Positions 23,415-33,006 of a stretch of 60,143 nt of DNA are shown one piece after another. The stretch is from Reinekea marinisedimentorum (lineage in GTDB: Bacteria > Pseudomonadota > Gammaproteobacteria > Pseudomonadales > Natronospirillaceae), in assembly GCF_004341165.1 (NCBI RefSeq), contig NZ_SLZR01000018.1, forward strand, positions 1 through 60,143, given 5' to 3'. The notes under the pieces were generated by a model. It saw nothing but the letters and a program-made list of their open reading frames with translations, was not told the DNA's origin and did not search any database. How positions within the stretch are numbered: the first letter of the stretch is position 1; every line of letters starts with the position of its first letter. Both the position numbers and the translations under genes were made by a program.

Positions 23415-23440
23415 AAAGGCCGATTATTCGGCCTTTTTTT
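23415..23440 (+). terminator. Terminator of the str operon
   Basis: GGCCGA-TTAT-TCGGCC hairpin flanked by AAAA and followed by seven T. It closes the str operon, so the S10 operon is not attached here. Confidence 0.93.
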
Positions 23441-23585
23441 ATCGCGCCCGGTTTAAGGGCCCGCGCTTTTGTGGAGCCGTTCCTGCTATATAATTTACTC
23501 GGGCTATTACTAAAGGTGGCCTTGAAATTCTCTGCTTTGTGCTCCAATTTACTCTCAGGTTTAAACTCAATGAATGGGAATTAAA

Positions 23586-24452
23586 ATGTTCAGAACAATG
23601 CTGTTCTTAGCAACAAACTTTGCAATTGTTATCGTGCTTGGCGTTTTCCTTAATGTCATTTTGCCGATGTTTGGTATACCGATGGGTAACACAACCGGTT
23701 TACTGGTTATGGCACTGGCGTTCGGCATGGGTGGCAGTTTCATCTCACTGGCGCTGTCTAAATGGATGGCTAAGCGCAGCACCGGTGCGCAGGTCATCGA
23801 GCAACCCAGAACGCCAATGGAGCGCTGGTTGGTCGAGACTGTTAAGCAGCAGTCAGCAAAAGCCGGTATTCCGATGCCGGAGGTTGCGATCTTCCCAAGC
23901 AATTCAATTAACGCCTTTGCAACAGGCGCGAGTAAGAAAAATTCGCTGGTGGCGGTTTCTTCCGGCCTATTGCAGCAGATGTCGCAGGAAGAGCAGGAGG
24001 CGGTGATTGCGCACGAAATATCTCACATCGCTAATGGCGATATGGTAACCATGGCGCTGGTGCAGGGCGTATTGAACACCTTTGTTATCTTTTTGGCGCG
24101 CGTTCTTGCTCAGGCTATTTCAGCAGCATTGGCACGCGGCAGCGATTCTGGCCGCGGCTTGGGAGGATTAGCTTATTTCGGCATCGTTATCGTACTTGAA
24201 ATGGTGTTGGGTGTACTGGCGAGTATTATCGCTATGTGGTTTTCGCGTCAGCGCGAATACCGGGCCGATAAAGGCTCTGCGGACCTGGTTGGCAGCGGTA
24301 AGATGATTGCGGCCCTGCAACGCCTGAAGTCCAGCTCTGAGCCGGAACTGGACGGTCAGCTCGTAGCCTTTGGTATTAATGGTAAACGCTCTGAAATGTT
24401 TGCCTCTCATCCCAGCCTGGAGAAGCGCATCGAGGCGCTAAAGAGCCTGTAA
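23586..24452 (+). CDS. htpX: Membrane zinc metalloprotease HtpX
   Basis: A heat- and envelope-stress protease (M48B) that degrades damaged membrane proteins. It has 288 residues: two N-terminal membrane segments (about 5-25, 35-57), the zinc motif HEISH (about 138-142), two further hydrophobic stretches, and the third-ligand region [14 protein letters not shown]. Start ATG 23586 is chosen over ATG 23574 because GGGAA lies at the right distance and [15 protein letters not shown] matches the family N-terminus. It is monocistronic between two hairpins. Confidence 0.93.
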   Translation: MFRTMLFLATNFAIVIVLGVFLNVILPMFGIPMGNTTGLLVMALAFGMGGSFISLALSKWMAKRSTGAQVIEQPRTPMERWLVETVKQQSAKAGIPMPEVAIFPSNSINAFATGASKKNSLVAVSSGLLQQMSQEEQEAVIAHEISHIANGDMVTMALVQGVLNTFVIFLARVLAQAISAALARGSDSGRGLGGLAYFGIVIVLEMVLGVLASIIAMWFSRQREYRADKGSADLVGSGKMIAALQRLKSSSEPELDGQLVAFGINGKRSEMFASHPSLEKRIEALKSL

Positions 24453-24461
24453 ATCACCGTT

Positions 24462-24485
24462 GGCTGCCCGTTTGGGCAGCCTGTT
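24462..24485 (+). terminator. Hairpin after htpX
   Basis: GGCTGCCC-GTTT-GGGCAGCC, a perfect 8-bp stem, then TGTTCTC. It is a likely but imperfect terminator because the T-run is weak. Confidence 0.6.
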
Positions 24486-24795
24486 CTCAGGTCAATCTTT
24501 GCCGGTATTTCAGTGTGCCGGTGAATTTGACTGCTGATATCCCAGCCTTTATCGATTAGCATGTCAAATTAACAGGCTTAATCCAAACGTACTAATTATA
24601 AGAGCTTTCCCGAAATAGACCTTGTTTTACCAAGCTGGCTGATTCTTAATCTAGACTCTGTATGACAGGTTCAATTAGGTCATGTTGGTTAGGAATAGAT
24701 ATAGTAAAAGGATGACTATAAAAGTCATTTCTTAGAAATAAATTAGTCAGCGCCTAGAATTATAAGAACAACCTTTTTGGAGGACTCGACGTCCA
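24486..24795 (+). other. Intergenic region upstream of glgB
   Basis: About 310 bp, AT-rich, without a gene. It should hold the glgB promoter, but no convincing -35/-10 pair was found. A short inverted repeat ATGACT-ATAAA-AGTCAT is at about 24711-24727. TTTTTGGAGGA just before the ATG is the glgB ribosome site. Confidence 0.5.
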
Positions 24796-26952
24796 ATGAC
24801 AATTGCAGAACAGTTAAATAGCGTGCTTGAAGCAAAACCATTCGAATTTCTTGGCATCTTTGAGCAGGAGAACGGCTGGTTTATCCGTGTATTTGTTCCC
24901 CATGCCGACACCGTCACTCTACTTTCATTAGACGGTGAAACTGAAATCGGCACCATGACAATGGTCGATCCTTCTGGCTTGTTTGAATTATCCATTGAGG
25001 CTGCTGAAAAGCCTTATTATCAATTGCAGGTCCAGAAGGCTGGTCACAGCTGGCGCGTCGCCGACGCCTACCAGTTTAAAGAAAGGGCCTGGGAAGACTT
25101 CGCCTGTGATTCGGAAACCCTCTATAAAACGATGGGTGCCCAGGTGTGCGAAGTCGATGCCGGCGGCGTTCCTGTTAAGGGCGTCCGCTTTGCCGTTTAT
25201 GCGCCTAACGCCCGCACAGTCAGCGTGATTGGTCAGTTTAACGATTGGGACGGCCGCCGCCACCCGATGCAGAGTAACGCAGATGGTATCTGGCGGATCT
25301 TCATCCCCGGTGTCATTGCCGGTGATGAGTACAAGTTCGAGCTGAAAGATGCCAACGAACATATGCTGCCGCACAAGGCTGACCCTTATAACTTCAGCTG
25401 TACGCAGTACCCGGATTTCAACTCGGTGGTTCACGACCATTCCAGCTATGAATGGGGTGACAAAGACTGGCAAGCGCGTGAGGCGAAGCCGGTAACCCGT
25501 CAGCCTATGACCATCTATGAGGTCCACGCCGGTTCCTGGAAGCATAAGGACGGCAAGGCGATGAACTTCCGGGATTTGGCCAATGAGTTAATTCCGTACC
25601 TGAAGGAAATGCACTTCACTCATATCGAGTTTATCCCCGTCAGCGAGCATCCGTATGATGGCAGCTGGGGCTATCAGCCACTGGGACTGTTTGCTCCGAC
25701 CAGCCGTTTTGGCAGCCCGGACGACTTTAAATACTTTGTTGACCAGTGCCACCAAAACAACATCGGCGTCATCGTCGACTGGGTTCCTGCACACTTTCCG
25801 TCCGATTCGCACGGTTTGGCACAATTTGATGGCACGGCGCTTTACGAGTATGAAGATCCGCGCCGTGGCTGGCACCCCGACTGGAACTCCTATATTTACG
25901 ATTTCGGTCGCTACACAGTGTGCGATTTCCTGATCTCCTCGGCCATTGTCTGGCTCGACTACTTCCATGTCGATGGCATCCGTGTTGATGCCGTGGCGTC
26001 GATGCTGTATCTCGATTACTCACGGGAAGAAGACGAATGGTTGCCGAATGTTGACGGCGGTAACCACAACTATGAGGCCATTGAGTTTATTAAACGCTTT
26101 AACCAGGCGGTGTACGGCAAGTTCCCGAAATCCATCACCATTGCGGAAGAGTCGACCGCATACGATGGCGTAACCCGCCCGGTGTTCGCCGGTGGTCTGG
26201 GTTTTGGCTTCAAGTGGAACATGGGCTGGATGCACGATTCGCTGGAATATATGTCCCGCGATCCCATTCACCGTAAGTATCACCACAATGAAATGACCTT
26301 CTCTATGGTTTACAGCTATAACGAGAACTTTGTTCTGCCACTATCGCATGATGAGGTCGTTCACGGTAAAGGGTCTATATTGGATCGTATGCCGGGTGAT
26401 GAATGGCAGAAAACCGCTAACCTGCGTGCTTACTATGGCTTCATGTTTGCGCACCCCGGTAAAAAACTGAACTTTATGGGCAATGAAATTGCCCAGAGCG
26501 TAGAGTGGAATTATAAATCGCAGTTGGACTGGTATTTGCTGCAGTTTGAACGGCATCAGGGCGTGCAGAATCTGTTTAAAGACCTGAACCGGGTCTATTG
26601 TGAAGAAAAGGCACTCTATGAATTAGATTGCGAACCGGCTGGTTTCCGCTGGATTAATCACGATGACGCTGAAACCAGTGTTTACAGTTTTGTGCGTTAT
26701 TCTGATTCCGGTGAGGTGATCGTGGTGGTCAGCAATATGACGCCAGAGCCGATCGATGAATACCGCATTGGTGTGCCATCGGCCGGGCAGTATGACGTTA
26801 TTCTGAATACCGACTCAATTCACTACGGTGGCAGCAATTACGAGTCAGATGACCGGTACGAAGCGTTAGAAGAGGGTGCTAATAATCTGCCCTATTCGAT
26901 GGACATTTGTGTGCCGCCAATGGCAACGGTTTATTTGAAGCTGAAGGCCTGA
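24796..26952 (+). CDS. glgB: 1,4-alpha-glucan branching enzyme
   Basis: Makes the alpha-1,6 branches of glycogen (GH13). The 718 residues comprise an N-terminal beta-sandwich (about 1-105), a CBM48 module (about 115-215, FAVYAPNARTVSVIGQFNDW), the catalytic barrel with HVDGIRVDAVASMLYLD (nucleophile Asp), AEES (acid/base Glu) and LSHDEVVHGKGS, and a C-terminal all-beta domain. It is 51 bp before glgX, likely one operon. No glgA, glgC or glgP is in the window. Confidence 0.95.
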   Translation: MTIAEQLNSVLEAKPFEFLGIFEQENGWFIRVFVPHADTVTLLSLDGETEIGTMTMVDPSGLFELSIEAAEKPYYQLQVQKAGHSWRVADAYQFKERAWEDFACDSETLYKTMGAQVCEVDAGGVPVKGVRFAVYAPNARTVSVIGQFNDWDGRRHPMQSNADGIWRIFIPGVIAGDEYKFELKDANEHMLPHKADPYNFSCTQYPDFNSVVHDHSSYEWGDKDWQAREAKPVTRQPMTIYEVHAGSWKHKDGKAMNFRDLANELIPYLKEMHFTHIEFIPVSEHPYDGSWGYQPLGLFAPTSRFGSPDDFKYFVDQCHQNNIGVIVDWVPAHFPSDSHGLAQFDGTALYEYEDPRRGWHPDWNSYIYDFGRYTVCDFLISSAIVWLDYFHVDGIRVDAVASMLYLDYSREEDEWLPNVDGGNHNYEAIEFIKRFNQAVYGKFPKSITIAEESTAYDGVTRPVFAGGLGFGFKWNMGWMHDSLEYMSRDPIHRKYHHNEMTFSMVYSYNENFVLPLSHDEVVHGKGSILDRMPGDEWQKTANLRAYYGFMFAHPGKKLNFMGNEIAQSVEWNYKSQLDWYLLQFERHQGVQNLFKDLNRVYCEEKALYELDCEPAGFRWINHDDAETSVYSFVRYSDSGEVIVVVSNMTPEPIDEYRIGVPSAGQYDVILNTDSIHYGGSNYESDDRYEALEEGANNLPYSMDICVPPMATVYLKLKA

Positions 26953-27003
26953 CAAGCATTACCGGGCCTTCAGGTCAGCTAACATTTAAGGATTGAGTTC
27001 GAC

Positions 27004-29127
27004 ATGATAACTCGCTTGGGTCCTGAGCAGGGTGTAGAAGCAGGACGTTCGTTTCCATTAGGAATTGATGTCACCCGCAAAGGCGTCAACTTTGCCGTGT
27101 ACAGCCCGGATGCTCACGGCATAGAAGTCTGCTTCTTTGATGAGCTCGATAACGAAATCAGCCGTGCCCGGCTGCCGGCTCGTACCGGTGATACCTGGCA
27201 TGGCTTTATTCCTGATGTTGCTGCCGGTCAGCGTTATGGCTTCCGGGTGCACGGCCCTTTCAATCCGCTGCAGGGGCTTTGGTTCAACCCTAATAAGGTT
27301 ATTCTCGACCCTTACGCTCAGGAAATCACCGCACCCATCATGCCGAACATGCATATGTTCGCGCACGATACCAAGGTGCAGGGCACCATCGTCATGGACG
27401 AGCAGGACAACGCCCGTCATATTCCCAAGGCGCGTATCCCGAAGGACAACTATTTCGAATGGACCTCCGAACGGCCGCATCTGAGCTGGCGCGAAATTAT
27501 CCTCTACGAGATGCATCCAAAGGGCTTCTCCATGAGAAACATGGATATCCCGGAGGATATTCGTGGCACTTACCTTGGCATTGCTCACCCGGCCAGTATT
27601 GATCACCTGAAGCGCCTGGGCATTACCACCGTCGAGCTGATGCCCTGTTTTGCCTTTATGTCCGAGCACCGCATCAGCGAGCTTGGGCTTTGCAACTACT
27701 GGGGTTACAACCCGGCGCTCTTCTTTGCTCCGGAACCACGTTACGCCAAGGAAGATGCAGTCGGTGAATTCAAAACCATGGTCAATGCGCTGCATGAAGC
27801 GGGCATCGAGGTGGTGCTGGATGTGGTTTACAACCATACCGCCGAAGGCGGCATGCTGGGCCCGACGCTCTCCAACAAGGGGTTGCACGCCCGCGCGTTC
27901 TACCGCTATCTGGACGGTGATTTTACGCACTACATCGATAACTCAGGCTGCGGTAACTCTGTTAACAGCCATAACCCCTATACGCTGAAACTGATTCTGG
28001 ACAGCATGCGCCACTGGATGACAGAGTTTCATGTCGATGGCTTCCGTTTTGATCTGGCGGCCAGCATGGGCCGTGAACGCTGGGATTTCAGCCCCGACTC
28101 CACCTTCTTCAAGGCGATTATGCAAGACCCGGTGCTGTCAACCGCGCGGCTGATTGCCGAGCCTTGGGATATCGGCCGTCATGGCTATCAGCTGGGGAAC
28201 TTCCCGGAAAACTGGTACGAGTGTAACGATAAATTCCGCGATACCGTTCGGCGCTTCTGGAAGGGCGATTACGGTGTCATCAGTGATTTCGCGACCCGCC
28301 TGATGGGCTCCAGCGATGTATTTCATAAGGGTTCCACCCGCTATTCCGCCAGTGTGAACTATGTGACCTACCACGATGGCTTTACCCTGCATGACCTGGT
28401 TTCTTATAACAACCGTCATAATGAAGCCAATATGGAGCACAACCTGGATGGTCATGGCCATAACCTAAGCCGTAACTATGGCGTAGAGGGGCCAACGACC
28501 GACAAGCGGATAGTGAAGTTGCGGGATCAGCAAAAGCGTAACCTGATTGCCACCATGATGATGTCTCAGGGTGCAGTGCATTTTCTCGGCGGTGATGAAA
28601 TGGGCCGTACGCAGAACGGTAACAACAACGCCTACTGCCAGGATAACGACATCAGCTGGATACAGTGGGCCGATCGAGACCGTAAGCTGGAGCTGTTTAC
28701 CCAGCAGATTATTGCTTTACGCAAGAGCAGCCCGCTGTTTAACAACCTGGTGCTGAAAGATCAGCAAAGCTACCAGTCGCCATTTTCATCCGATGAGGTG
28801 CACTGGTATCGTCAGGATGGCTATGCCATGGAGATTAAAGACTGGCATAACCCGGAGTTTCAGGTGTTTGGTATGCTGTTATCGACTGACATCAAGAACC
28901 CGGCCGTCAACCTGCACCTGTGTGATGAGTATTATCTGGTGTTGTTTAATGCCAGCGAGAAGGATGTCAGCTTTACTCTGCCGGCTAACCCGGTCAGTGG
29001 CTGGGTCAGCCTGTGCGATACCGCCCGCAACGATGGCTTACTGACGGAAGAGCCGGTGTTCAGCCGTGGCACCTATGAGTTGCTGGCGCAATCGCTGGTT
29101 GTTCTGGGCAAGGCGCATAAATCTTAA
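27004..29127 (+). CDS. glgX: Glycogen debranching enzyme GlgX
   Basis: Hydrolyses alpha-1,6 branches left after phosphorylase action (GH13_11, isoamylase type). It has 707 residues: N-terminal CBM48 (GVNFAVYSPDAHGIEVCFFD), and the barrel with DVVYNHTAEG, VDGFRFDLAASMGR (nucleophile), AEPWDIG (acid/base) and VTYHDGFTLHDLV. TTAAGGATTG precedes the ATG. With glgB it forms a two-gene glycogen-remodelling unit closed by a terminator. Confidence 0.95.
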   Translation: MITRLGPEQGVEAGRSFPLGIDVTRKGVNFAVYSPDAHGIEVCFFDELDNEISRARLPARTGDTWHGFIPDVAAGQRYGFRVHGPFNPLQGLWFNPNKVILDPYAQEITAPIMPNMHMFAHDTKVQGTIVMDEQDNARHIPKARIPKDNYFEWTSERPHLSWREIILYEMHPKGFSMRNMDIPEDIRGTYLGIAHPASIDHLKRLGITTVELMPCFAFMSEHRISELGLCNYWGYNPALFFAPEPRYAKEDAVGEFKTMVNALHEAGIEVVLDVVYNHTAEGGMLGPTLSNKGLHARAFYRYLDGDFTHYIDNSGCGNSVNSHNPYTLKLILDSMRHWMTEFHVDGFRFDLAASMGRERWDFSPDSTFFKAIMQDPVLSTARLIAEPWDIGRHGYQLGNFPENWYECNDKFRDTVRRFWKGDYGVISDFATRLMGSSDVFHKGSTRYSASVNYVTYHDGFTLHDLVSYNNRHNEANMEHNLDGHGHNLSRNYGVEGPTTDKRIVKLRDQQKRNLIATMMMSQGAVHFLGGDEMGRTQNGNNNAYCQDNDISWIQWADRDRKLELFTQQIIALRKSSPLFNNLVLKDQQSYQSPFSSDEVHWYRQDGYAMEIKDWHNPEFQVFGMLLSTDIKNPAVNLHLCDEYYLVLFNASEKDVSFTLPANPVSGWVSLCDTARNDGLLTEEPVFSRGTYELLAQSLVVLGKAHKS

Positions 29128-29150
29128 CGCTTTGCCTGGGCGTCAAAATA

Positions 29151-29179
29151 AAAAAAGCAGCTCCTGGGCTGCTTTTTTT
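29151..29179 (+). terminator. Terminator after glgX
   Basis: GCAGC-TCCTGG-GCTGC stem flanked by six A and seven T; works in either direction, so it may also end the minus-strand gene at 29201. Confidence 0.92.
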
Positions 29180-29200
29180 GTGGCCGTTTACCGGTTGATT

Positions 29201-29482
29201 TCAGACTGACATCAGCCAATCCTGCCCCGGTTTGGTTTCGCGCTCAAAGGCCTGATCGAACAGTGAGGCCTGTTGCTGGTTCATCGGTGTCCAACGGGCG
29301 TCCGGCCAGCTGGAAAGCATATTATTCAGCTCTGGTACCCAGGTTTCACCGGAGCTCGCATGGATGGCTCCCCAGGCAAGCATGGTTTTTTCTTTGCTGG
29401 TACTAGAGATGATACCAAGAGATGCGCGAAAACCCTGATGCCGGCACACGTATTTGAATACCTGATGGATCGAATTGGTCAC
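29201..29482 (-). CDS. Small hypothetical protein
   Basis: 93 residues, soluble, with no recognised domain and no signal peptide. The GTG start (29482) follows TTAGGAGATAAAG, a strong ribosome site, which is why this strand is preferred over an overlapping plus-strand frame. It is rich in Trp (AWGAIHASSGETW, SSWPDARW, DWLMSV). It lies 150 bp downstream of the GAF/ATPase gene on the same strand and may be cotranscribed with it. Confidence 0.6.
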   Translation of the reverse strand: MTNSIHQVFKYVCRHQGFRASLGIISSTSKEKTMLAWGAIHASSGETWVPELNNMLSSWPDARWTPMNQQQASLFDQAFERETKPGQDWLMSV

Positions 29483-29634
29483 CTTTATCTCCTAAATGCA
29501 GCGCTCAGCAACGCCCACTATAGGAGTCGAAAAAATGCAGCAAAACCGCAACCTACGAAGTGGCATATATTGCTACTTTTGGTTTCTTTTTAGTCGTCAG
29601 GCTGAGTTATTTCAGATCAAAGGTGAGATTAAGG

Positions 29635-30885
29635 CTACTGTTGGGTCGGTATGGTCAGGGTGCAGCGCAGCCCGCCCAGCGGAGACTTATCCAGCGTCAG
29701 CTGGCCGTTGAGCCAGCGTTCGACATAATTCCGGGTGACGTTTAAACCCGAGCCCAGCAATTCATTCGGCTTCGACGTGACAAACAGCTTCAGGGCATCG
29801 GTGTAGTTGCACTCATCAAGGCCCCAGCCACTGTCTTCCACGATGACCATGGTGCTTTCAGCAGCCGATTTCAGCTGAATGCTGACTTCCCCCGCCTCCG
29901 AGTTTTCCAGCCCGTGTAACAGCGCGTTAGACACCAGCTCTTTCAGCATTAACGTCAGCAGCACCATCGGCAGGGTGATGGTTTCGGATTCGCATTCGAT
30001 GTGGACATTAAGCTTGTGCGGCGTTTCGCTGAAGTACTCACTAAACAGGTCCTTCCAGTAGTGCTTGACCATCAGTGAGGGCATGGTTTGGCTATCGTTG
30101 TCGGTTGCCTGATGAATCTTGTCGTCGAAATGGCGGAAGATTCGCGCCAGCCGGTTAGCAGACTTACGTGCAGACTCCAGCATTGGCCGGTCGGTTTCAT
30201 GAAACTGTTCCGGAGACAGCAGCGACATGAAGTTCAAAACGTTGCCGACAGAGCGCGAGCTTATAGGAATCAACCCAATCATCTGCTCGGCCAGCGAGGC
30301 CATCTTCTGGCTGCCGGTCAGCTTGGCTTGCAGCTGTTGGATCTGGTGATTGGCTATCTCGGTTTCGGTTTTATGGCATTCCAGGCTGTTCAGCGCCTTG
30401 TTCAGCAGTTGCTCCGCCTTGTTGCGGGCAATCAGCTGGGAGAAGACATTGCTGAATATGCGGATCTGGTTCAGCTCGCTGTCGGTCAGCGGCCGGTGGT
30501 GGGTGAGGTTATCGATGTACAGCCAGCCGAGGATCTGATCATTGGAGGTAACGGCCGATTGTATATGCCAGCCAATGCCAACTACCTCGCCCAGGTCGTG
30601 CAGTGATGCCGGTTCGGTGAGCAGGATCGGGTCTTTTTCGCAGATATCGGTATGCCGGGCTTTGACTGCATCGCTAAAGCCATGTTCGTCGCGCAGCGCA
30701 CCGGAGGCGTCGGTTCCCCAGGTGCCAAGCTGGCGCTTCGCCTTCTCGTCGAACTCAAGATAAGCCGCGCGGTCGAAGCCGAGGTCGTACCGCAGGGCCA
30801 GAATTGACTGCTTAATGAGCTCATCAAGGTTGTTCGCGGTGCCTATCCGGTCGAAGGCTCTGTTCAGTCGCTGCAAATTAGGCAT
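29635..30885 (-). CDS. GAF domain protein with histidine-kinase ATPase domain, lacking the acceptor His
   Basis: 416 residues with no membrane segment, so cytosolic. A GAF-like sensory domain spans about 5-155, a coiled helix about 155-195, a DHp-like helical pair about 193-255, and an HATPase_c domain about 300-414 with N box ELVSNALLHG, G1 EDSGWGLDE and G2 LGSGLNVTRNYVE. In related kinases the first helix reads SLGEMVAGIAHE; here it is SLAEQMIGLIPI, so the phospho-acceptor His is replaced by Pro207. The ATP site looks usable, but autophosphorylation at the usual place is impossible. It is divergent from the cheW gene. The partner is unknown. Confidence 0.8.
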   Translation of the reverse strand: MPNLQRLNRAFDRIGTANNLDELIKQSILALRYDLGFDRAAYLEFDEKAKRQLGTWGTDASGALRDEHGFSDAVKARHTDICEKDPILLTEPASLHDLGEVVGIGWHIQSAVTSNDQILGWLYIDNLTHHRPLTDSELNQIRIFSNVFSQLIARNKAEQLLNKALNSLECHKTETEIANHQIQQLQAKLTGSQKMASLAEQMIGLIPISSRSVGNVLNFMSLLSPEQFHETDRPMLESARKSANRLARIFRHFDDKIHQATDNDSQTMPSLMVKHYWKDLFSEYFSETPHKLNVHIECESETITLPMVLLTLMLKELVSNALLHGLENSEAGEVSIQLKSAAESTMVIVEDSGWGLDECNYTDALKLFVTSKPNELLGSGLNVTRNYVERWLNGQLTLDKSPLGGLRCTLTIPTQQ

Positions 30886-31036
30886 AAATTAATGTCAGGT
30901 CCCGCCGATTAATATAGAAATAATTCACCTGAATCAGTCTAGCAGTTAATTCTGCCAATAGTCGTGCGGTTGTTTGCGCGAATATGGGATGCACACTAGT
31001 CTGATACAACGGTTAACGAGGATGGCGGAGGCTGCG

Positions 31037-31483
31037 ATGGCAACGACCGAAATGTGGGTAGTGGTTCAACTCAACGGAGAGCCTCTGGCGTTTCCTGCAA
31101 CGCTGATTAAAGAGGTGGTGCCCTGGCAGCCACTGAACCCGATTCCCAGTCATGCCACCGGTGTGATCGGTCTGATCAGCTTGCGGGGCGAAACACTGGC
31201 GGTCATGGATGTATTACAGATGAATGGTCTGGGCCAGGTTGAAAACCCCAGCTTTATGCTGGTGTTGGATTTCCCGGAAAGCCGCGTCGGTCTGGCGGTG
31301 GATAAGGTTGAAGGGGTGCAGTATTTCAATATCGACGAGCTCGATACCAATATGGCCGGTGGCTACGTTCAGGGTACACTGACCCGTGAAGACCGCCTGT
31401 ATCAGATGATTAACCCGCAGGCGCTGGAGCAGCTGATGGCCCAGTTTACCGACATTGGCCAATTGGGCCAGATGGAGCCTTAA
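31037..31483 (+). CDS. CheW-like chemotaxis coupling protein
   Basis: A 148-residue single CheW domain: FPATLIKEVVPWQPLNPIPS, then GLISLRGETLAVMDV, the usual CheW core. Start ATG 31037 is 5 bp after GGAGG; earlier in-frame starts at 31022 and 30974 are less well placed. CheW links receptors to CheA, but no cheA or receptor gene is nearby; a CheV-like gene lies 5 kb away. It may serve a dispersed chemotaxis system or another signalling complex. Confidence 0.85.
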   Translation: MATTEMWVVVQLNGEPLAFPATLIKEVVPWQPLNPIPSHATGVIGLISLRGETLAVMDVLQMNGLGQVENPSFMLVLDFPESRVGLAVDKVEGVQYFNIDELDTNMAGGYVQGTLTREDRLYQMINPQALEQLMAQFTDIGQLGQMEP

Positions 31484-31598
31484 ACCTGCGGTGAAATCCG
31501 AATAATCCGTTAAAAAGACCATGCAGACATTAGCGTTTGCATGTTCCTTCCACATTTGGTCATTATGCTTACTGAAGGATGTTTCAGAAAGCAGGCTT

Positions 31599-33005
31599 AT
31601 GTTCATTTCTATTCGTACTAAATTATTTGCGTTGTTGATTCTGGCGAATGCACTGATGGTTGTGCTGCTGCTTGGTTTTAATGCGTTTACCTTTAACCGC
31701 AGCTTTTCCAGCTATATCGAGCAGCGCGAAGCCCGGCGTATGTCGGTGCTGATAGAGAACCTTGCGGATGTTTATGAAGATCGCGGCAGCTGGCATTGGT
31801 TGCGTAATGATCCGGCAACGGTGGCATCGATTGTTCGTGAAAGCCTGAACAACTTTGATTTTAGGGGACAGGATAAAAGCAACAGCAAAGGGGTGCGCAT
31901 CACCTACTTTGAGCAGTTGAGAATATCTGATCCGGACGGCCAGATTGTGTTTGGCCGCGCGCTCAATGAACGAAAGATTACCTGGCTGTCTATCAATAAC
32001 GATGACGGCAAGCTGATCGGCAAGCTCGGCGTTGAACTGAATAACCGGCTGGATGCGCAGGTGGATGAGCTGTTTATCAGTCGCCTCAAGCTGCAGCTGT
32101 ATCTGGTTGGGGTTGCGGCCTTCATTATTGCCGGCGCACTGGCGATTCCCTTCTCTGGTTGGCTGGTGAAGCCCATTCAGCGCATTACTCAGGCCATGCG
32201 TAAGATGAGTGAAGGGGATTTCTCTGTGTCTGTCGATGACGACCGTAAAGATGAGCTTGGCCGCCTGGCCGCCGATTTCAACCACATGGCAACCGTACTG
32301 CAGAAGGCGCAAAATGACCGGCAGCAGTGGGTGAGTGATATTGCCCATGAACTGCGCACGCCGGTGGCGGTGCTGCAGGGCGATATCGAAGCCGCGCAGG
32401 ATGGCATTCGCACCGTGGATGACCGCTGGCTGGCCAATATGTTTGCGCATTCGGAACGGCTTAACCGGCTGGTTAGCGATCTGCATCAGCTTTCGCAATC
32501 CGATGCCGGCACCCTGAGTTACCGCTTTGAAGAGCTGGACGTCAACAATCTGGCCAGCGAGGTGGTCGCGCAGTTCCGCACCAGCCTTGCCCAGCGCCAT
32601 ATCGAGGTAACATTCAAACCGGATGAAGAGCCAATGCTGGTGGATGGCGATGCTGAGCGCTTAGCCCAGCTGCTGACAAACCTGGCGCAGAACACCCTGC
32701 GTTATACGGATGGCAGTGCCGCGCAGCCCGGCAAATTGCAGGTTGAAATCAGCCGGACTGCCGAGACCATTCAGTTAATCTGGGAGGATTCTTCCCCCGG
32801 TGTCGCCGCCGAGCATATACCACGGCTGTTCGACCGCCTGTACCGGGTGGATGAATCGCGCAACCGCGAAACCGGAGGCTCGGGCCTTGGGCTTGCGATT
32901 GCGAAAAATATTGTTGAAGCCCATCAGGGGCACATTTCTGCTGCTCTGAGTAATTTAGGCGGACTGCGAATCTGTGTGCAGTTGCCACCGAAAAAGGAAA
33001 GTTAA
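31599..33005 (+). CDS. baeS: Sensor histidine kinase, BaeS-like
   Basis: 468 residues. Membrane segments are at about 8-30 and 165-190 with a periplasmic sensor loop between. A HAMP domain follows (KPIQRITQAMRKMSEGDF), then the H-box SDIAHELRTPVAVLQGDIE (His phosphorylated), N box QLLTNLAQNTLRYTDG, the BaeS-type G1 box EDSSPGV, and G2 GGSGLGLAIAKNIVEAHQG. Start ATG 31599 gives MFISIRTKLF. The gene ends 1 bp before its response regulator, the same order as baeS-baeR in E. coli, where the pair senses envelope stress. The stimulus here is unknown. Confidence 0.87.
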   Translation: MFISIRTKLFALLILANALMVVLLLGFNAFTFNRSFSSYIEQREARRMSVLIENLADVYEDRGSWHWLRNDPATVASIVRESLNNFDFRGQDKSNSKGVRITYFEQLRISDPDGQIVFGRALNERKITWLSINNDDGKLIGKLGVELNNRLDAQVDELFISRLKLQLYLVGVAAFIIAGALAIPFSGWLVKPIQRITQAMRKMSEGDFSVSVDDDRKDELGRLAADFNHMATVLQKAQNDRQQWVSDIAHELRTPVAVLQGDIEAAQDGIRTVDDRWLANMFAHSERLNRLVSDLHQLSQSDAGTLSYRFEELDVNNLASEVVAQFRTSLAQRHIEVTFKPDEEPMLVDGDAERLAQLLTNLAQNTLRYTDGSAAQPGKLQVEISRTAETIQLIWEDSSPGVAAEHIPRLFDRLYRVDESRNRETGGSGLGLAIAKNIVEAHQGHISAALSNLGGLRICVQLPPKKES

Positions 33006-33006
33006 C

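Noticed and set aside
29273-29593. Plus-strand frame of 106 codons overlapping the minus-strand gene at 29201
   Set aside because: No ribosome site and no family; the minus-strand frame has a strong AGGAG and fits the neighbouring operon direction.
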